From: Lewinella sp. IMCC34191
GTDB lineage: Bacteria > Bacteroidota > Bacteroidia > Chitinophagales > Saprospiraceae
Reading direction: 5' to 3'
Assembly (NCBI RefSeq): GCF_003390935.1
Contig: NZ_QNQZ01000001.1
Coordinates: 992,001-1,056,000 of the forward strand
DNA length: 64,000 bases
Each line of letters opens with the position of its first letter. Positions within the stretch are counted from its first letter, which is position 1. The position numbers and the translations under genes were made by a program. Under the pieces are notes generated by a model that was given only the letters and a program-made list of their open reading frames with translations, ran no database searches and had not been told where the DNA came from. This document shows positions 1 to 7,706 of the stretch, piece by piece.

Positions 1-815
1 ATGCCTGCGGCGGACAGCACGATGTCGCATTCGATCACTTCCTCCTTACCCGTCTTCCGGTTCTTGGCGGTGACCTTGAGGGTGTCTCCACTGGTATCGA
101 CCTTCTCCACGCTCGTGTTAGCCAGCGTTTTAATGCCTTTTTTCTTGTAGATCTTAGTCAGTTCCTTCGAGATCTCGGGATCCTCGCGGGGGACGAGGCC
201 CTGCTCCATGAATTCCACGATCGTCACTTCGGTGCCGATGCTGTTGTAGAAATAGGCGAACTCGACGCCGATAGCGCCGGCACCGACAACCACCATCCGC
301 TTGGGCTGCTTCTCCAGCGACATGGCTTTGCGGTAGCCGATGACCTTTTCACCGTCAATGGGCAAATTCGGGAGCGCGCGGGCGCGGGCACCGGTAGCTA
401 CGATGATGTGCTCCGCATCGTAAGTGGTGGCTTTTCCATTTTCGTCGGTCACCTCGACCTTCTTGCCCCGGACCAGTTTGCCGTTTCCGGACAGCACCTC
501 GATCTTATTCTTGCGGAAGAGGAAATTGATGCCCTTGCTCATGCCGTCGGCAACGCCGCGGCTACGGCCGATCATCTTCTCGAAATCGGCTTTGGCGTCC
601 GCTACTTCAATTCCGTAATCGGAAGCGTGGTTGATGTACTCGAAGACCTGAGCGCTCTTCAGGAGTGCCTTGGTAGGAATACAGCCCCAGTTCAGACAGA
701 TACCGCCCAGGCTTTCGCGCTCGACGACCGCTACTTTCATGCCCAGTTGGGCGGCTCTGATTGCGGCGACGTATCCGCCGGGTCCGCTTCCAACAACGAT
801 GAGATCGTAAGCCAT
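1..815 (-). CDS. lpdA: Dihydrolipoyl dehydrogenase (C-terminus cut by window edge)
   Basis: This is the E3 flavoprotein of 2-oxo-acid dehydrogenase complexes and the glycine cleavage system; it reoxidises dihydrolipoamide with NAD. The start is ATG at 815, giving MAYDLIVVGSGPGGY, an N-terminal FAD-binding Rossmann motif. The redox-active disulfide motif CLNWGCIPTK follows near residue 42, and a second nucleotide-binding motif (VVVGAGAIGVEFA) near residue 180 binds NAD. About 271 of an expected 465 or so residues are visible; the dimerisation domain lies beyond position 1. It is divergent from glgE across about 210 bases. Identification is secure; which complex it serves cannot be told from the window. 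Confidence 0.95.
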   Translation of the reverse strand, partial: MAYDLIVVGSGPGGYVAAIRAAQLGMKVAVVERESLGGICLNWGCIPTKALLKSAQVFEYINHASDYGIEVADAKADFEKMIGRSRGVADGMSKGINFLFRKNKIEVLSGNGKLVRGKKVEVTDENGKATTYDAEHIIVATGARARALPNLPIDGEKVIGYRKAMSLEKQPKRMVVVGAGAIGVEFAYFYNSIGTEVTIVEFMEQGLVPREDPEISKELTKIYKKKGIKTLANTSVEKVDTSGDTLKVTAKNRKTGKEEVIECDIVLSAAG

Positions 816-1025
816 AATGCTATTATATTTTATACCGGGCTGCACCGGAGTGAAGCCGACAGGTGTGGTTTCGGGCGGCGAAGATAGGGTTCTGGAGAAT
901 TTATCCCCTTCAACAGCCCCCTACGATAGAAAAAGGGGGAAGCCTATTGAACGTACACCCCGCGAATCCTTTCTATCCCTTTACGAGCATCTAACACTTC
1001 AAAACAATAAACCTCCCAAGAGACT

Positions 1026-2954
1026 ATGCAGAACCGCACCGTAATCGACCACGTCACCCCCCAGGTAAACAACGGAAGATTTCCCATTAAGAAAGTTGTC
1101 GGCGAAAAGGTGAAGGTATCCGCGAAGATCTTTGGCGATAGTCACGACTATATCCGCGCCCTGGTTGAATACCGGAAACAAGGAACGGATAACTGGCAGG
1201 TAGTCGAGATGGAGGAAGATGTCAACGACCTCTGGGAGGCAAGTTTCGAAGTGACGGAGCAAGGCTTCTATGATTACCGCCTCGTGGCCTGGATCGATCA
1301 CCTCAAAACCTGGTACAAAGGCTTTAAGAAAAAGGAAGCGGACGGCCAGGACATGGGCGTGGAATTACAGATCGGGGCAAATTTTTTAAGTGAGAAAGCC
1401 GACAAGGTCGACGGTAACGATAAGCACCGCATCACCGAGGCCATTCAGCGCCTGGGTGGTGATAATCAGGGAGAAGCCGTTAAGTACGTTCTCGGCGACG
1501 AGTTTGCTTCCCTCCTGCACGATTATCCCCTCCGCCAGCTGAACACCGTATACGATCCGGGCCTGCAGGTTAAGGTAGGACGCAAGAAGGAGCGCTTCAG
1601 CAGCTGGTACGAGCTGTTTCCCCGCTCCACCTCACCGGACATCAACCGCACGGGTACCTTCAAGGACGTCGAGGCCCTGCTGCCACGCATTCAGGAATTC
1701 GGCTTTGACGTATTGTATATGCCCCCCGTGCATCCCGTCGGTTACCGCAACCGCAAGGGCCGTAACAATGCCACCAACGCCATGGAGGGCGAGCCCGGTA
1801 GCCCCTGGGCCATCGGTTCCCACGAGGGCGGTCACAAGGCTATACTGCCGGAGCTGGGCAACATCGACGATTACAAGCATCTTATCAGCCGGTCCAAGGA
1901 GTTTGGCATGGAGGTCGCACTCGACCTCGCCTTTCAGTGCGCGCCGGACCACCCCTACATCAAGGAGCACCCGGAATGGTTCATCTGGCGTCCGGACGGA
2001 ACCATCGCCTACGCGGAAAACCCACCGAAGAAGTACCAGGATATCGTTCCGATCAACTTCGAGAGCGACGATTGGCAGGCGCTGTGGAAAGAACTTCTGG
2101 AGGTGACCCTGTACTGGTGCGAAGCCGGCATCCGGATCTTCCGGGTGGACAACCCCCACACCAAGCCCTACCGCTTCTGGGAATTCATCATTAAGGAAAC
2201 CAATGCGCTGTACCCGGACGTGATTTTCCTCGCGGAGGCATTCACCCGCCCGGCAATCATGGCGGAATTGGCCAAACGCGGTTTCCAGCAGAGTTACACC
2301 TACTTCTCGTGGCGGAATAGTGCCGCCGAAATGCGCGAGTACGTCGAAGAGCTGACGACCACCGAACTGGCCCACTACATGCAGCCCAACTTCTGGCCGA
2401 ATACGCCCGACATCCTCGCCTACGAGATGATGGGCGCGAACGAAAATCAGTTTGTCAAGCGCTTGTTGCTAGCCGCCACCTTATCGAGTAGCTACGGACT
2501 CTACGGCCCGAGTTACGAGCTGATGGAAAATCGCGGCAACACCAACGGCAAGGAAGAGTACTACGACAGTGAGAAGTACATGGCCCGTCATTACGACTGG
2601 TCATACCGCAACCGGATTACAGAAACCTACAAGCGGATCAACCAGATCCGGAAAGATCACGCCGCTCTTCAGCAGACGAACAACATCGTCTTCACCGACT
2701 CCAGCAATCCGAACCTGCTGAGCTACGTCAAATACAGCGACGACCGCAGCAGCATCATCTGGACCATCGTCAACTTCGACCAGCATAATCCCCAGGTCGG
2801 GTATTGCGGAGTTCCGCAGGACATTATCGGGAAGAACAACTTCCAGGTGACGGACCTGCTCACCGGCGATACGTTCTGGTGGAATACCGAAGCCAATTAC
2901 GTTCGTCTGGACCCTGGCTACTGGCCGGCGCACGTGCTGCGGGTGGACCTATAA
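1026..2954 (+). CDS. glgE: GlgE: alpha-1,4-glucan:maltose-1-phosphate maltosyltransferase
   Basis: Transfers maltosyl units from maltose-1-phosphate onto alpha-1,4-glucans (GH13 subfamily 3), building glycogen-like polymer. The protein has 642 residues, normal for the family. The N-terminal beta-sandwich begins with a VTPQVNNGRFPIKK segment typical of GlgE, followed by the GH13 barrel. I place the nucleophile at Asp375 (FRVDNPHTKP), the acid/base at Glu404 (FLAEAF) and the third acidic residue near Asp462 (NTPDIL). The NPHTKP motif separates GlgE from ordinary amylases. TreS/Pep2, which normally supply maltose-1-phosphate, are not in this window. The last 6 bases overlap the convergent gene at 2949. 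Confidence 0.93.
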   Translation: MQNRTVIDHVTPQVNNGRFPIKKVVGEKVKVSAKIFGDSHDYIRALVEYRKQGTDNWQVVEMEEDVNDLWEASFEVTEQGFYDYRLVAWIDHLKTWYKGFKKKEADGQDMGVELQIGANFLSEKADKVDGNDKHRITEAIQRLGGDNQGEAVKYVLGDEFASLLHDYPLRQLNTVYDPGLQVKVGRKKERFSSWYELFPRSTSPDINRTGTFKDVEALLPRIQEFGFDVLYMPPVHPVGYRNRKGRNNATNAMEGEPGSPWAIGSHEGGHKAILPELGNIDDYKHLISRSKEFGMEVALDLAFQCAPDHPYIKEHPEWFIWRPDGTIAYAENPPKKYQDIVPINFESDDWQALWKELLEVTLYWCEAGIRIFRVDNPHTKPYRFWEFIIKETNALYPDVIFLAEAFTRPAIMAELAKRGFQQSYTYFSWRNSAAEMREYVEELTTTELAHYMQPNFWPNTPDILAYEMMGANENQFVKRLLLAATLSSSYGLYGPSYELMENRGNTNGKEEYYDSEKYMARHYDWSYRNRITETYKRINQIRKDHAALQQTNNIVFTDSSNPNLLSYVKYSDDRSSIIWTIVNFDQHNPQVGYCGVPQDIIGKNNFQVTDLLTGDTFWWNTEANYVRLDPGYWPAHVLRVDL

Positions 2955-3344
2955 TTGCTCGCGCACAAAGAGGTATTGCGTACTACCACCGGTCGTACTG
3001 GCATTGCCTTCGCTCGGCAGCACCATCGCCTCCACGTAGCGCCAACCGTTGGCGATGAGGTAGTTCACGGCGTGCATCACGCTGTTGAACTTGATGCGGT
3101 CGTTCGTCCCCGGATCGTTCACCTCCATGCGCTGGCGGGAAGCTCCCCCGATACTCTGACCGTAGTCAATGAAGATGGTCACCTTGCTGGAAAGGAACCG
3201 TTCCTGGGCGATCATCCGGATCATTTGTACCTCCTGAAGATTGTTGATATTGACGCCATCGACGACAACCTGAGCAAAGGACGCGGTGCTGGCGGTGATC
3301 ATCAACACGGCGGCAAGAAGTAGCTTTTTCATGTATGTATTCAT
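2949..3344 (-). CDS. Small exported protein of unknown function
   Basis: A 131-residue protein with a clear N-terminal signal peptide (KKLLLAAVLMITASTASFAQ); an alternative start at Met5 (3332) gives the more usual MKK opening. The mature part is about 105 residues. It has a segment about residues interacting with a predicted helix (NLQEVQMIRMIAQERF) and a C-terminal half containing NSVMHAVNYLIANGWRYVEA, which suggests a small alpha/beta domain. No catalytic motif or named family was recognised. Its stop overlaps the 3' end of glgE by 6 bases in convergent orientation. Confidence 0.7.
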   Translation of the reverse strand: MNTYMKKLLLAAVLMITASTASFAQVVVDGVNINNLQEVQMIRMIAQERFLSSKVTIFIDYGQSIGGASRQRMEVNDPGTNDRIKFNSVMHAVNYLIANGWRYVEAMVLPSEGNASTTGGSTQYLFVREQL

Positions 3345-3445
3345 TTATCGATATAACCGGCCTGTTGGTCTGTTCGCATGCGGGCCGGCCCAAGTATAGC
3401 TTTTCCTTAACGAAATAGTCACGCCGCCACGACGTTTACTACCCA

Positions 3446-3805
3446 ATGCTGTACCTGATCCTGTCCCTCTCCCTGCTAGCGCCGCCGGAAAGTCCGGTAG
3501 AATGGTTGCAACCACTCACCGTCACCCTGGAGGATACCTTCCAGGACGAGCCGGTGACCTACACCTTCGAGTTTCAGAACCTGACCGACGAACCGCTGGT
3601 CGTGGATAATGTCCGCGTCGGTTGCGGCTGTACGGCGTCGGAGTACTCGGATATCCCCGTGCCCCCGGGCGAAATCGGCACCATCACGGTGACCTACGAT
3701 GCGGATAGCCCGGGCTACTACCGGAAATACGTGAAGGTTTTTTTCCGTGACCACCGGGGCGGCCACAAACTCTGGATGGAAGGTTTCGTCGAATCGGCGG
3801 AATGA
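3446..3805 (+). CDS. DUF1573 domain protein (exported)
   Basis: A 119-residue DUF1573 protein. It opens with a short hydrophobic stretch (LYLILSLSLLAPP) that probably serves for export. It then carries an Ig-like/MSP-like beta domain with the hallmark sequence VRVGCGCTASEYSDIPVPPGEIGTI, including the conserved GCGC and PPG motifs. DUF1573 proteins are abundant envelope or secreted proteins in Bacteroidota, and their role is not settled. The gene lies 45 bases upstream of lepB on the same strand, with a hairpin in between. A second DUF1573 gene sits at 20,404. Confidence 0.85.
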   Translation: MLYLILSLSLLAPPESPVEWLQPLTVTLEDTFQDEPVTYTFEFQNLTDEPLVVDNVRVGCGCTASEYSDIPVPPGEIGTITVTYDADSPGYYRKYVKVFFRDHRGGHKLWMEGFVESAE

Positions 3806-3811
3806 ACCGTG

Positions 3812-3831
3812 CGCGAAGGCTTACCTTCGCG
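3812..3831 (+). other. Intergenic hairpin between DUF1573 gene and lepB
   Basis: CGCGAAGG at 3812-3819 is fully complementary to CCTTCGCG at 3824-3831 with a CTTA loop. No T-run follows, so it is not a convincing intrinsic terminator. It lies 20 bases before the lepB start and could be an RNA-processing or attenuation element. This is structure seen in the sequence; a function is not shown. Confidence 0.4.
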
Positions 3832-3850
3832 GCCACATTAAACGAATGCT

Positions 3851-5455
3851 ATGACTTGGTTGACCTGGGTCCTCCTCCTGGGCTACATCGGCCTTAGCCT
3901 GGCCCTATACCGATTATTTCCCCGCGCCGGTCGTCCGGCCGTGCATGCCCTGATTCCGGGCTACAATATGTGGGTGGTGTCCGAACTCGTCGGGCGCAAA
4001 GGCAGCTACAGCCTGTTGCTGCTGATCCCTTACTTCAACATGATCTGGTTTGCCGGTCTGATGGTCGACCTGGCCCGTAGCTTCAACCGCTTCGGGTTCT
4101 TCGAACACGTACTCGCCGTCGTGGCCAGCTGGGGCTACTTCGGCTGGCTGGGCACCCAGGATCCGGTTTACCGCGGCCCCATCCTGGAGGAGGAGCGGGA
4201 ATGGCAACGTCAGATCGCCGTGGCCGAAAAGGCGAAAGACGATCGGGAAGTACGGAAGCTTCGTAACAATTCGGTCTTTCACAAGCCCGTGCTCCGCGAC
4301 TGGGCCGAGGCGGCCATCTTCGCCATTTTCGCCGCTGCCCTGATCCGGCTGCTGCTTATCGAAAGCTACATCATCCCTACGCCTTCCATGGAAGGCAACC
4401 TAAACGTGGGCGACTTTCTATTCGTATCGAAGGTCAACTACGGCCTGCGGTTACCGGAAACCATCCTGATGCTGCCGCTGGTCCACAACCGGGCGCCGGT
4501 GGTCGGCGGGGAGAGCTACGTCGACGGGGCTTCCCTACCGTACCGCCGCCTGCCGGCCCTGGAGAACATCGACCGCTATGACCCCGTCGTATTCAATGTT
4601 CCCTCCGGCGACAGCGTCTATATCTTCCCGTACCGCACGTATTCGGCCAACGACTACGAAATGGGGAACATCGATCCGAATGCAGCCGCCGCTATACGCA
4701 GTGGACGCGCCGAGCTCGTAACCCGTCCCCGGGACAAAAAGGACCACTACGTTAAACGTGCCGTTGGCCTGCCCGGCGACCGGCTGGAAATCCGTAACCG
4801 GCAGGTCTTCATCGATGGGGAGGCGATCGCCCCACCGAAAAACGTTCAGTTCCGCTACGACGTCAACTTCAGCGGACCACCGAACCAGTCCAGGTGGTCG
4901 GATATGGGGATCGCACAGATGGATATCCAACCGGTCAGCGCCACCCGCTTCCTGTTGGACCTGAACGAGGAGCAGGCCGCGGAACTCCGCCGATCCTATC
5001 CGAAAGCCACCGTCGAATTTTTCGACCAGACCCAGCCCAACGGCGTACGCCTCTACCCCCACAGCGAAAAGTACTTCGGTAACTGGACGGTGGACGACTA
5101 CGGTCCGATCGTCATTCCCCAGCGGGGCATGACCATCACCCTGGATGAACGCAATTACCAGTTGTACTGGCGCCCCATCAAGGTCTACGAAGGCAATGAG
5201 GATTTCGCGATGCGCAACGGAAAGTTCTACCTCGGTGGTAAGGAAATCACCGAGTATACTTTCCAACAGGACTACTACTGGATGATGGGCGACAACCGCC
5301 ACAATTCGGAGGACAGCCGCGTATGGGGCTTCGTCCCCGAGACCCACATCCTCGGTAAACCTTTATTCATCTGGTTTTCGGTCAAGGAAGGCAGCCTCTT
5401 TAACGGTGTCAACTGGGATCGCATCTTCCGTTCGGCGACCAAACAGGGAGACTAG
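3851..5455 (+). CDS. lepB: Signal peptidase I
   Basis: Removes signal peptides from exported proteins at the cytoplasmic membrane. Family S26 motifs are present: the catalytic Ser179 in IPTPSMEG, the general-base Lys302 in HYVKRAVGLPGD, and box E (MMGDNRHNSEDSR, Asp481). At 534 residues it is much longer than the E. coli enzyme. The extra length lies in an N-terminal multi-helix region (about residues 1-110, DUF5684-like) before the usual anchor helix at about 146-172, and in an insertion between the Ser and Lys boxes. Long forms like this are usual in Bacteroidota. The next gene starts 3 bases after its stop. Confidence 0.93.
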   Translation: MTWLTWVLLLGYIGLSLALYRLFPRAGRPAVHALIPGYNMWVVSELVGRKGSYSLLLLIPYFNMIWFAGLMVDLARSFNRFGFFEHVLAVVASWGYFGWLGTQDPVYRGPILEEEREWQRQIAVAEKAKDDREVRKLRNNSVFHKPVLRDWAEAAIFAIFAAALIRLLLIESYIIPTPSMEGNLNVGDFLFVSKVNYGLRLPETILMLPLVHNRAPVVGGESYVDGASLPYRRLPALENIDRYDPVVFNVPSGDSVYIFPYRTYSANDYEMGNIDPNAAAAIRSGRAELVTRPRDKKDHYVKRAVGLPGDRLEIRNRQVFIDGEAIAPPKNVQFRYDVNFSGPPNQSRWSDMGIAQMDIQPVSATRFLLDLNEEQAAELRRSYPKATVEFFDQTQPNGVRLYPHSEKYFGNWTVDDYGPIVIPQRGMTITLDERNYQLYWRPIKVYEGNEDFAMRNGKFYLGGKEITEYTFQQDYYWMMGDNRHNSEDSRVWGFVPETHILGKPLFIWFSVKEGSLFNGVNWDRIFRSATKQGD

Positions 5456-5458
5456 ACT

Positions 5459-6577
5459 TTGGCCCATACGGACTTTCTACACGCACGGCTCCAGGAACTC
5501 CGCGAGGCGGGGCAGTTCCGCGAACTCCCGTCCGAACGTTCCGGAGTGGATTTCTGGTCCAACGATTACCTGGGATTTAGTCGCCTCCATGGGGTGAAGT
5601 CAAAATACGAACACATTGCCCCGGGAAGCCGGCTGATTTCCGGCAATCACCCGGGCATTATCGCGCTGGAGGACCAGATCGCTAACTTTCACGGCTTCCC
5701 CGCCGCGCTACTCTTCGGCAGCGGCTACACCGCTAACCTGGGCCTGCTGAGCTGTATAGCGGGCCGTACGGACACGATCGTCTACGACGAGCTCATCCAC
5801 GCAAGTTTGCGTGACGGCATTCGCCTCAGTGGGGCGGCGGCGCGCAGGTATAAACATAATCGCGTGGAGGAGGCTGAACGCCTCCTCGGTCAATCCCGGT
5901 CAGACGGACAGACCTTTCTCGTAACGGAGGGCAGATTTAGTATGGACGGGGATACCGCTCCCCTATCCGCCCTGGCGGATATCTGCACGAAACACGGCGC
6001 GCTGCTGATTGTCGACGAGGCCCACTCCGTCGGATTGGACGGCCCCCGGGGCGCCGGACTCGTCGCCGCTCATCAAATTCAAGATCGGGTCTTCGCTGAT
6101 GTAGTAACCTACGGGAAAGCACCCGGCTTCCACGGCGCGGCCATACTGGGGAGCACGGAATTACGCGATTACCTTATCAATTTTTCTCGCCCCTTCATCT
6201 TTTCAACCGGGCCCAGGCCCGGTCAAATTGTCGGCATCCGACACGCCTATTCTCTGCTTGAGCATCGGCAGGAAGAGGCCTATCGACGTCTGCTGCGCAT
6301 CATCGAGCACTTTAGCCGGACCGCCGCGGAATTGCTACCCGGTTGGATTGACGTGACTACCGGACCTATACAGTTGGTCCCCTTTGCGGGCAACCAGGCC
6401 GTCATGCAAATGGAGGAGTGGCTCCACGATCAGGGTTTTTTGGTTAAGGCGATTCGCTCCCCTTCCGTTCCGCGGGGAACGGAACGGCTACGCATCTGCC
6501 TGCACGCCTTCAATACACCGGCCGAAGTCACGGGCCTGATCCGCTCACTAGCCGAAGGACGAAAGAGATGGTCATGA
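5459..6577 (+). CDS. bioF: 8-amino-7-oxononanoate synthase-like (BioF family)
   Basis: A PLP-dependent alpha-oxoamine synthase of 372 residues. BioF condenses pimeloyl-ACP/CoA with alanine to begin the biotin ring. The PLP lysine is Lys220 in TYGKAPGFHGA; IVDEAHSVG supplies the conserved Asp that contacts the PLP ring nitrogen, and GNHPGIIALE corresponds to the substrate/PLP phosphate region. The start is TTG at 5459, 3 bases after the lepB stop; an ATG is not available nearby in frame. The coupled ketoacyl synthase downstream supports a biotin role. Related enzymes (serine palmitoyltransferase, cysteate acyltransferase, glycine C-acetyltransferase) cannot be fully excluded. Confidence 0.75.
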   Translation: MAHTDFLHARLQELREAGQFRELPSERSGVDFWSNDYLGFSRLHGVKSKYEHIAPGSRLISGNHPGIIALEDQIANFHGFPAALLFGSGYTANLGLLSCIAGRTDTIVYDELIHASLRDGIRLSGAAARRYKHNRVEEAERLLGQSRSDGQTFLVTEGRFSMDGDTAPLSALADICTKHGALLIVDEAHSVGLDGPRGAGLVAAHQIQDRVFADVVTYGKAPGFHGAAILGSTELRDYLINFSRPFIFSTGPRPGQIVGIRHAYSLLEHRQEEAYRRLLRIIEHFSRTAAELLPGWIDVTTGPIQLVPFAGNQAVMQMEEWLHDQGFLVKAIRSPSVPRGTERLRICLHAFNTPAEVTGLIRSLAEGRKRWS

Positions 6578-7704
6578 CCTGCAGCATAGCCGGATACGGG
6601 GCCGTTTCTGCAGCCGGAACGGATTCAGCCTCCGCGGCAAACACCTACCGAAACGGTACACGGACCTGGCGAATGGACGACGCTACCGGACTGCCCGTAT
6701 TTCCGGTCAACACGGACAACCTTCCCGAAGCACTTACCGAATACTTCAAGGAGCGCGAAACCGACAGGGCGGGTCAACTGGCGCTCGCCGCGGCGGTCCA
6801 GGCGGTAGACGCAGCCGGATGGAAGGCTGAAGATTTTAGCATCCTCGTTGGTTGCAGTCGCGGTCCGACCACTACCTGGGAGGCTACCTTCGATCAGTTT
6901 CGGGACAGCGGCTTCCCGCCGGTACGCACCTCTCCCCGTACTACCCTGGGGAGTCTTGCCTTTTTGCTGGGCGACTACTTTCAAACCGGTGAACTCACTA
7001 CCGGTCTGAGTGTCACTTGCTCCAGTGGCAGCCACGCCATTCTCCACGGTATGGCCCTGCTTGCCGCGGGATTGACCGACCGCGTATTGGTGGGGGGTAC
7101 GGAAGCCCCCCTTACGCCATTCACCATCCGCCAGATGCAGGCCTTGCGGGTATACGCCGAGCCTGCCGATCATACCACATATCCTTGCCGGCCGCTGACG
7201 TCCGAACCTACGGGCATGGTGCTGGGAGAAGGTGCCGGCTTTCTGGCCCTGGAACGAATTAGCCCAAATTTTTCACTACGGATTGATGGAGTCGGGTTCG
7301 CCCGTGAGCAATCGCGGAGCTCGACCGGGATAACGCCGGACGGAAAAGCGTTGCAGGCCGCCATGCGCCAGGCGATGCTCGGTCAGTCACGTATACCGGA
7401 TCTCCTTATGCCCCACGCTCCGGGGACCAGAAAGGGCGACGCCGCGGAGCATGCGGCCATCCAAGCAATTTTTGGCGATCAGAAGCCGGTGCTGACCTCC
7501 ACGAAGTGGGCAACCGGCCATACGTTCGGTGCCAGCGGACCACTGGCGCTCATCGCCGGTCTGCAAATGCTGGAAGCCGGGGAGTGTTGGCTCCCCCCCT
7601 ATCTTGCCTCAAACTCGCGTGTCGCCCCGCTTAATCAAATAATGGTGAATGCGACGGGATTCGGTGGGAACGCACTCAGCGCGGTTATTTCGCACGTAGG
7701 ATAA
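6568..7704 (+). CDS. Beta-ketoacyl synthase-like protein, biotin-linked
   Basis: A thiolase-fold condensing enzyme of 378 residues. The KAS II-type triad is intact: Cys151 (SVTCSSGSHA), His283 (MPHAPGT) and His318 (ATGHTFGASG), with the conserved Lys313. It is somewhat shorter than FabF. The start at 6568 overlaps bioF by 10 bases; an ATG at 6574 would give a 4-base ATGA overlap. Both imply translational coupling. From the context I infer condensation steps toward a pimeloyl precursor rather than bulk fatty acid synthesis. Other biotin genes are absent from the window. The stop is 2 bases from the convergent neighbour. Confidence 0.8.
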   Translation: MVMTCSIAGYGAVSAAGTDSASAANTYRNGTRTWRMDDATGLPVFPVNTDNLPEALTEYFKERETDRAGQLALAAAVQAVDAAGWKAEDFSILVGCSRGPTTTWEATFDQFRDSGFPPVRTSPRTTLGSLAFLLGDYFQTGELTTGLSVTCSSGSHAILHGMALLAAGLTDRVLVGGTEAPLTPFTIRQMQALRVYAEPADHTTYPCRPLTSEPTGMVLGEGAGFLALERISPNFSLRIDGVGFAREQSRSSTGITPDGKALQAAMRQAMLGQSRIPDLLMPHAPGTRKGDAAEHAAIQAIFGDQKPVLTSTKWATGHTFGASGPLALIAGLQMLEAGECWLPPYLASNSRVAPLNQIMVNATGFGGNALSAVISHVG

Positions 7705-7706
7705 GC

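Noticed and set aside
1632..2375. 247-codon frame antisense to glgE
   Set aside because: Shadow of the GC-rich coding frame; no motif, and the glgE reading is certain.
4535..5347. 270-codon frame antisense to lepB
   Set aside because: Shadow frame; the sense strand carries all signal peptidase boxes.
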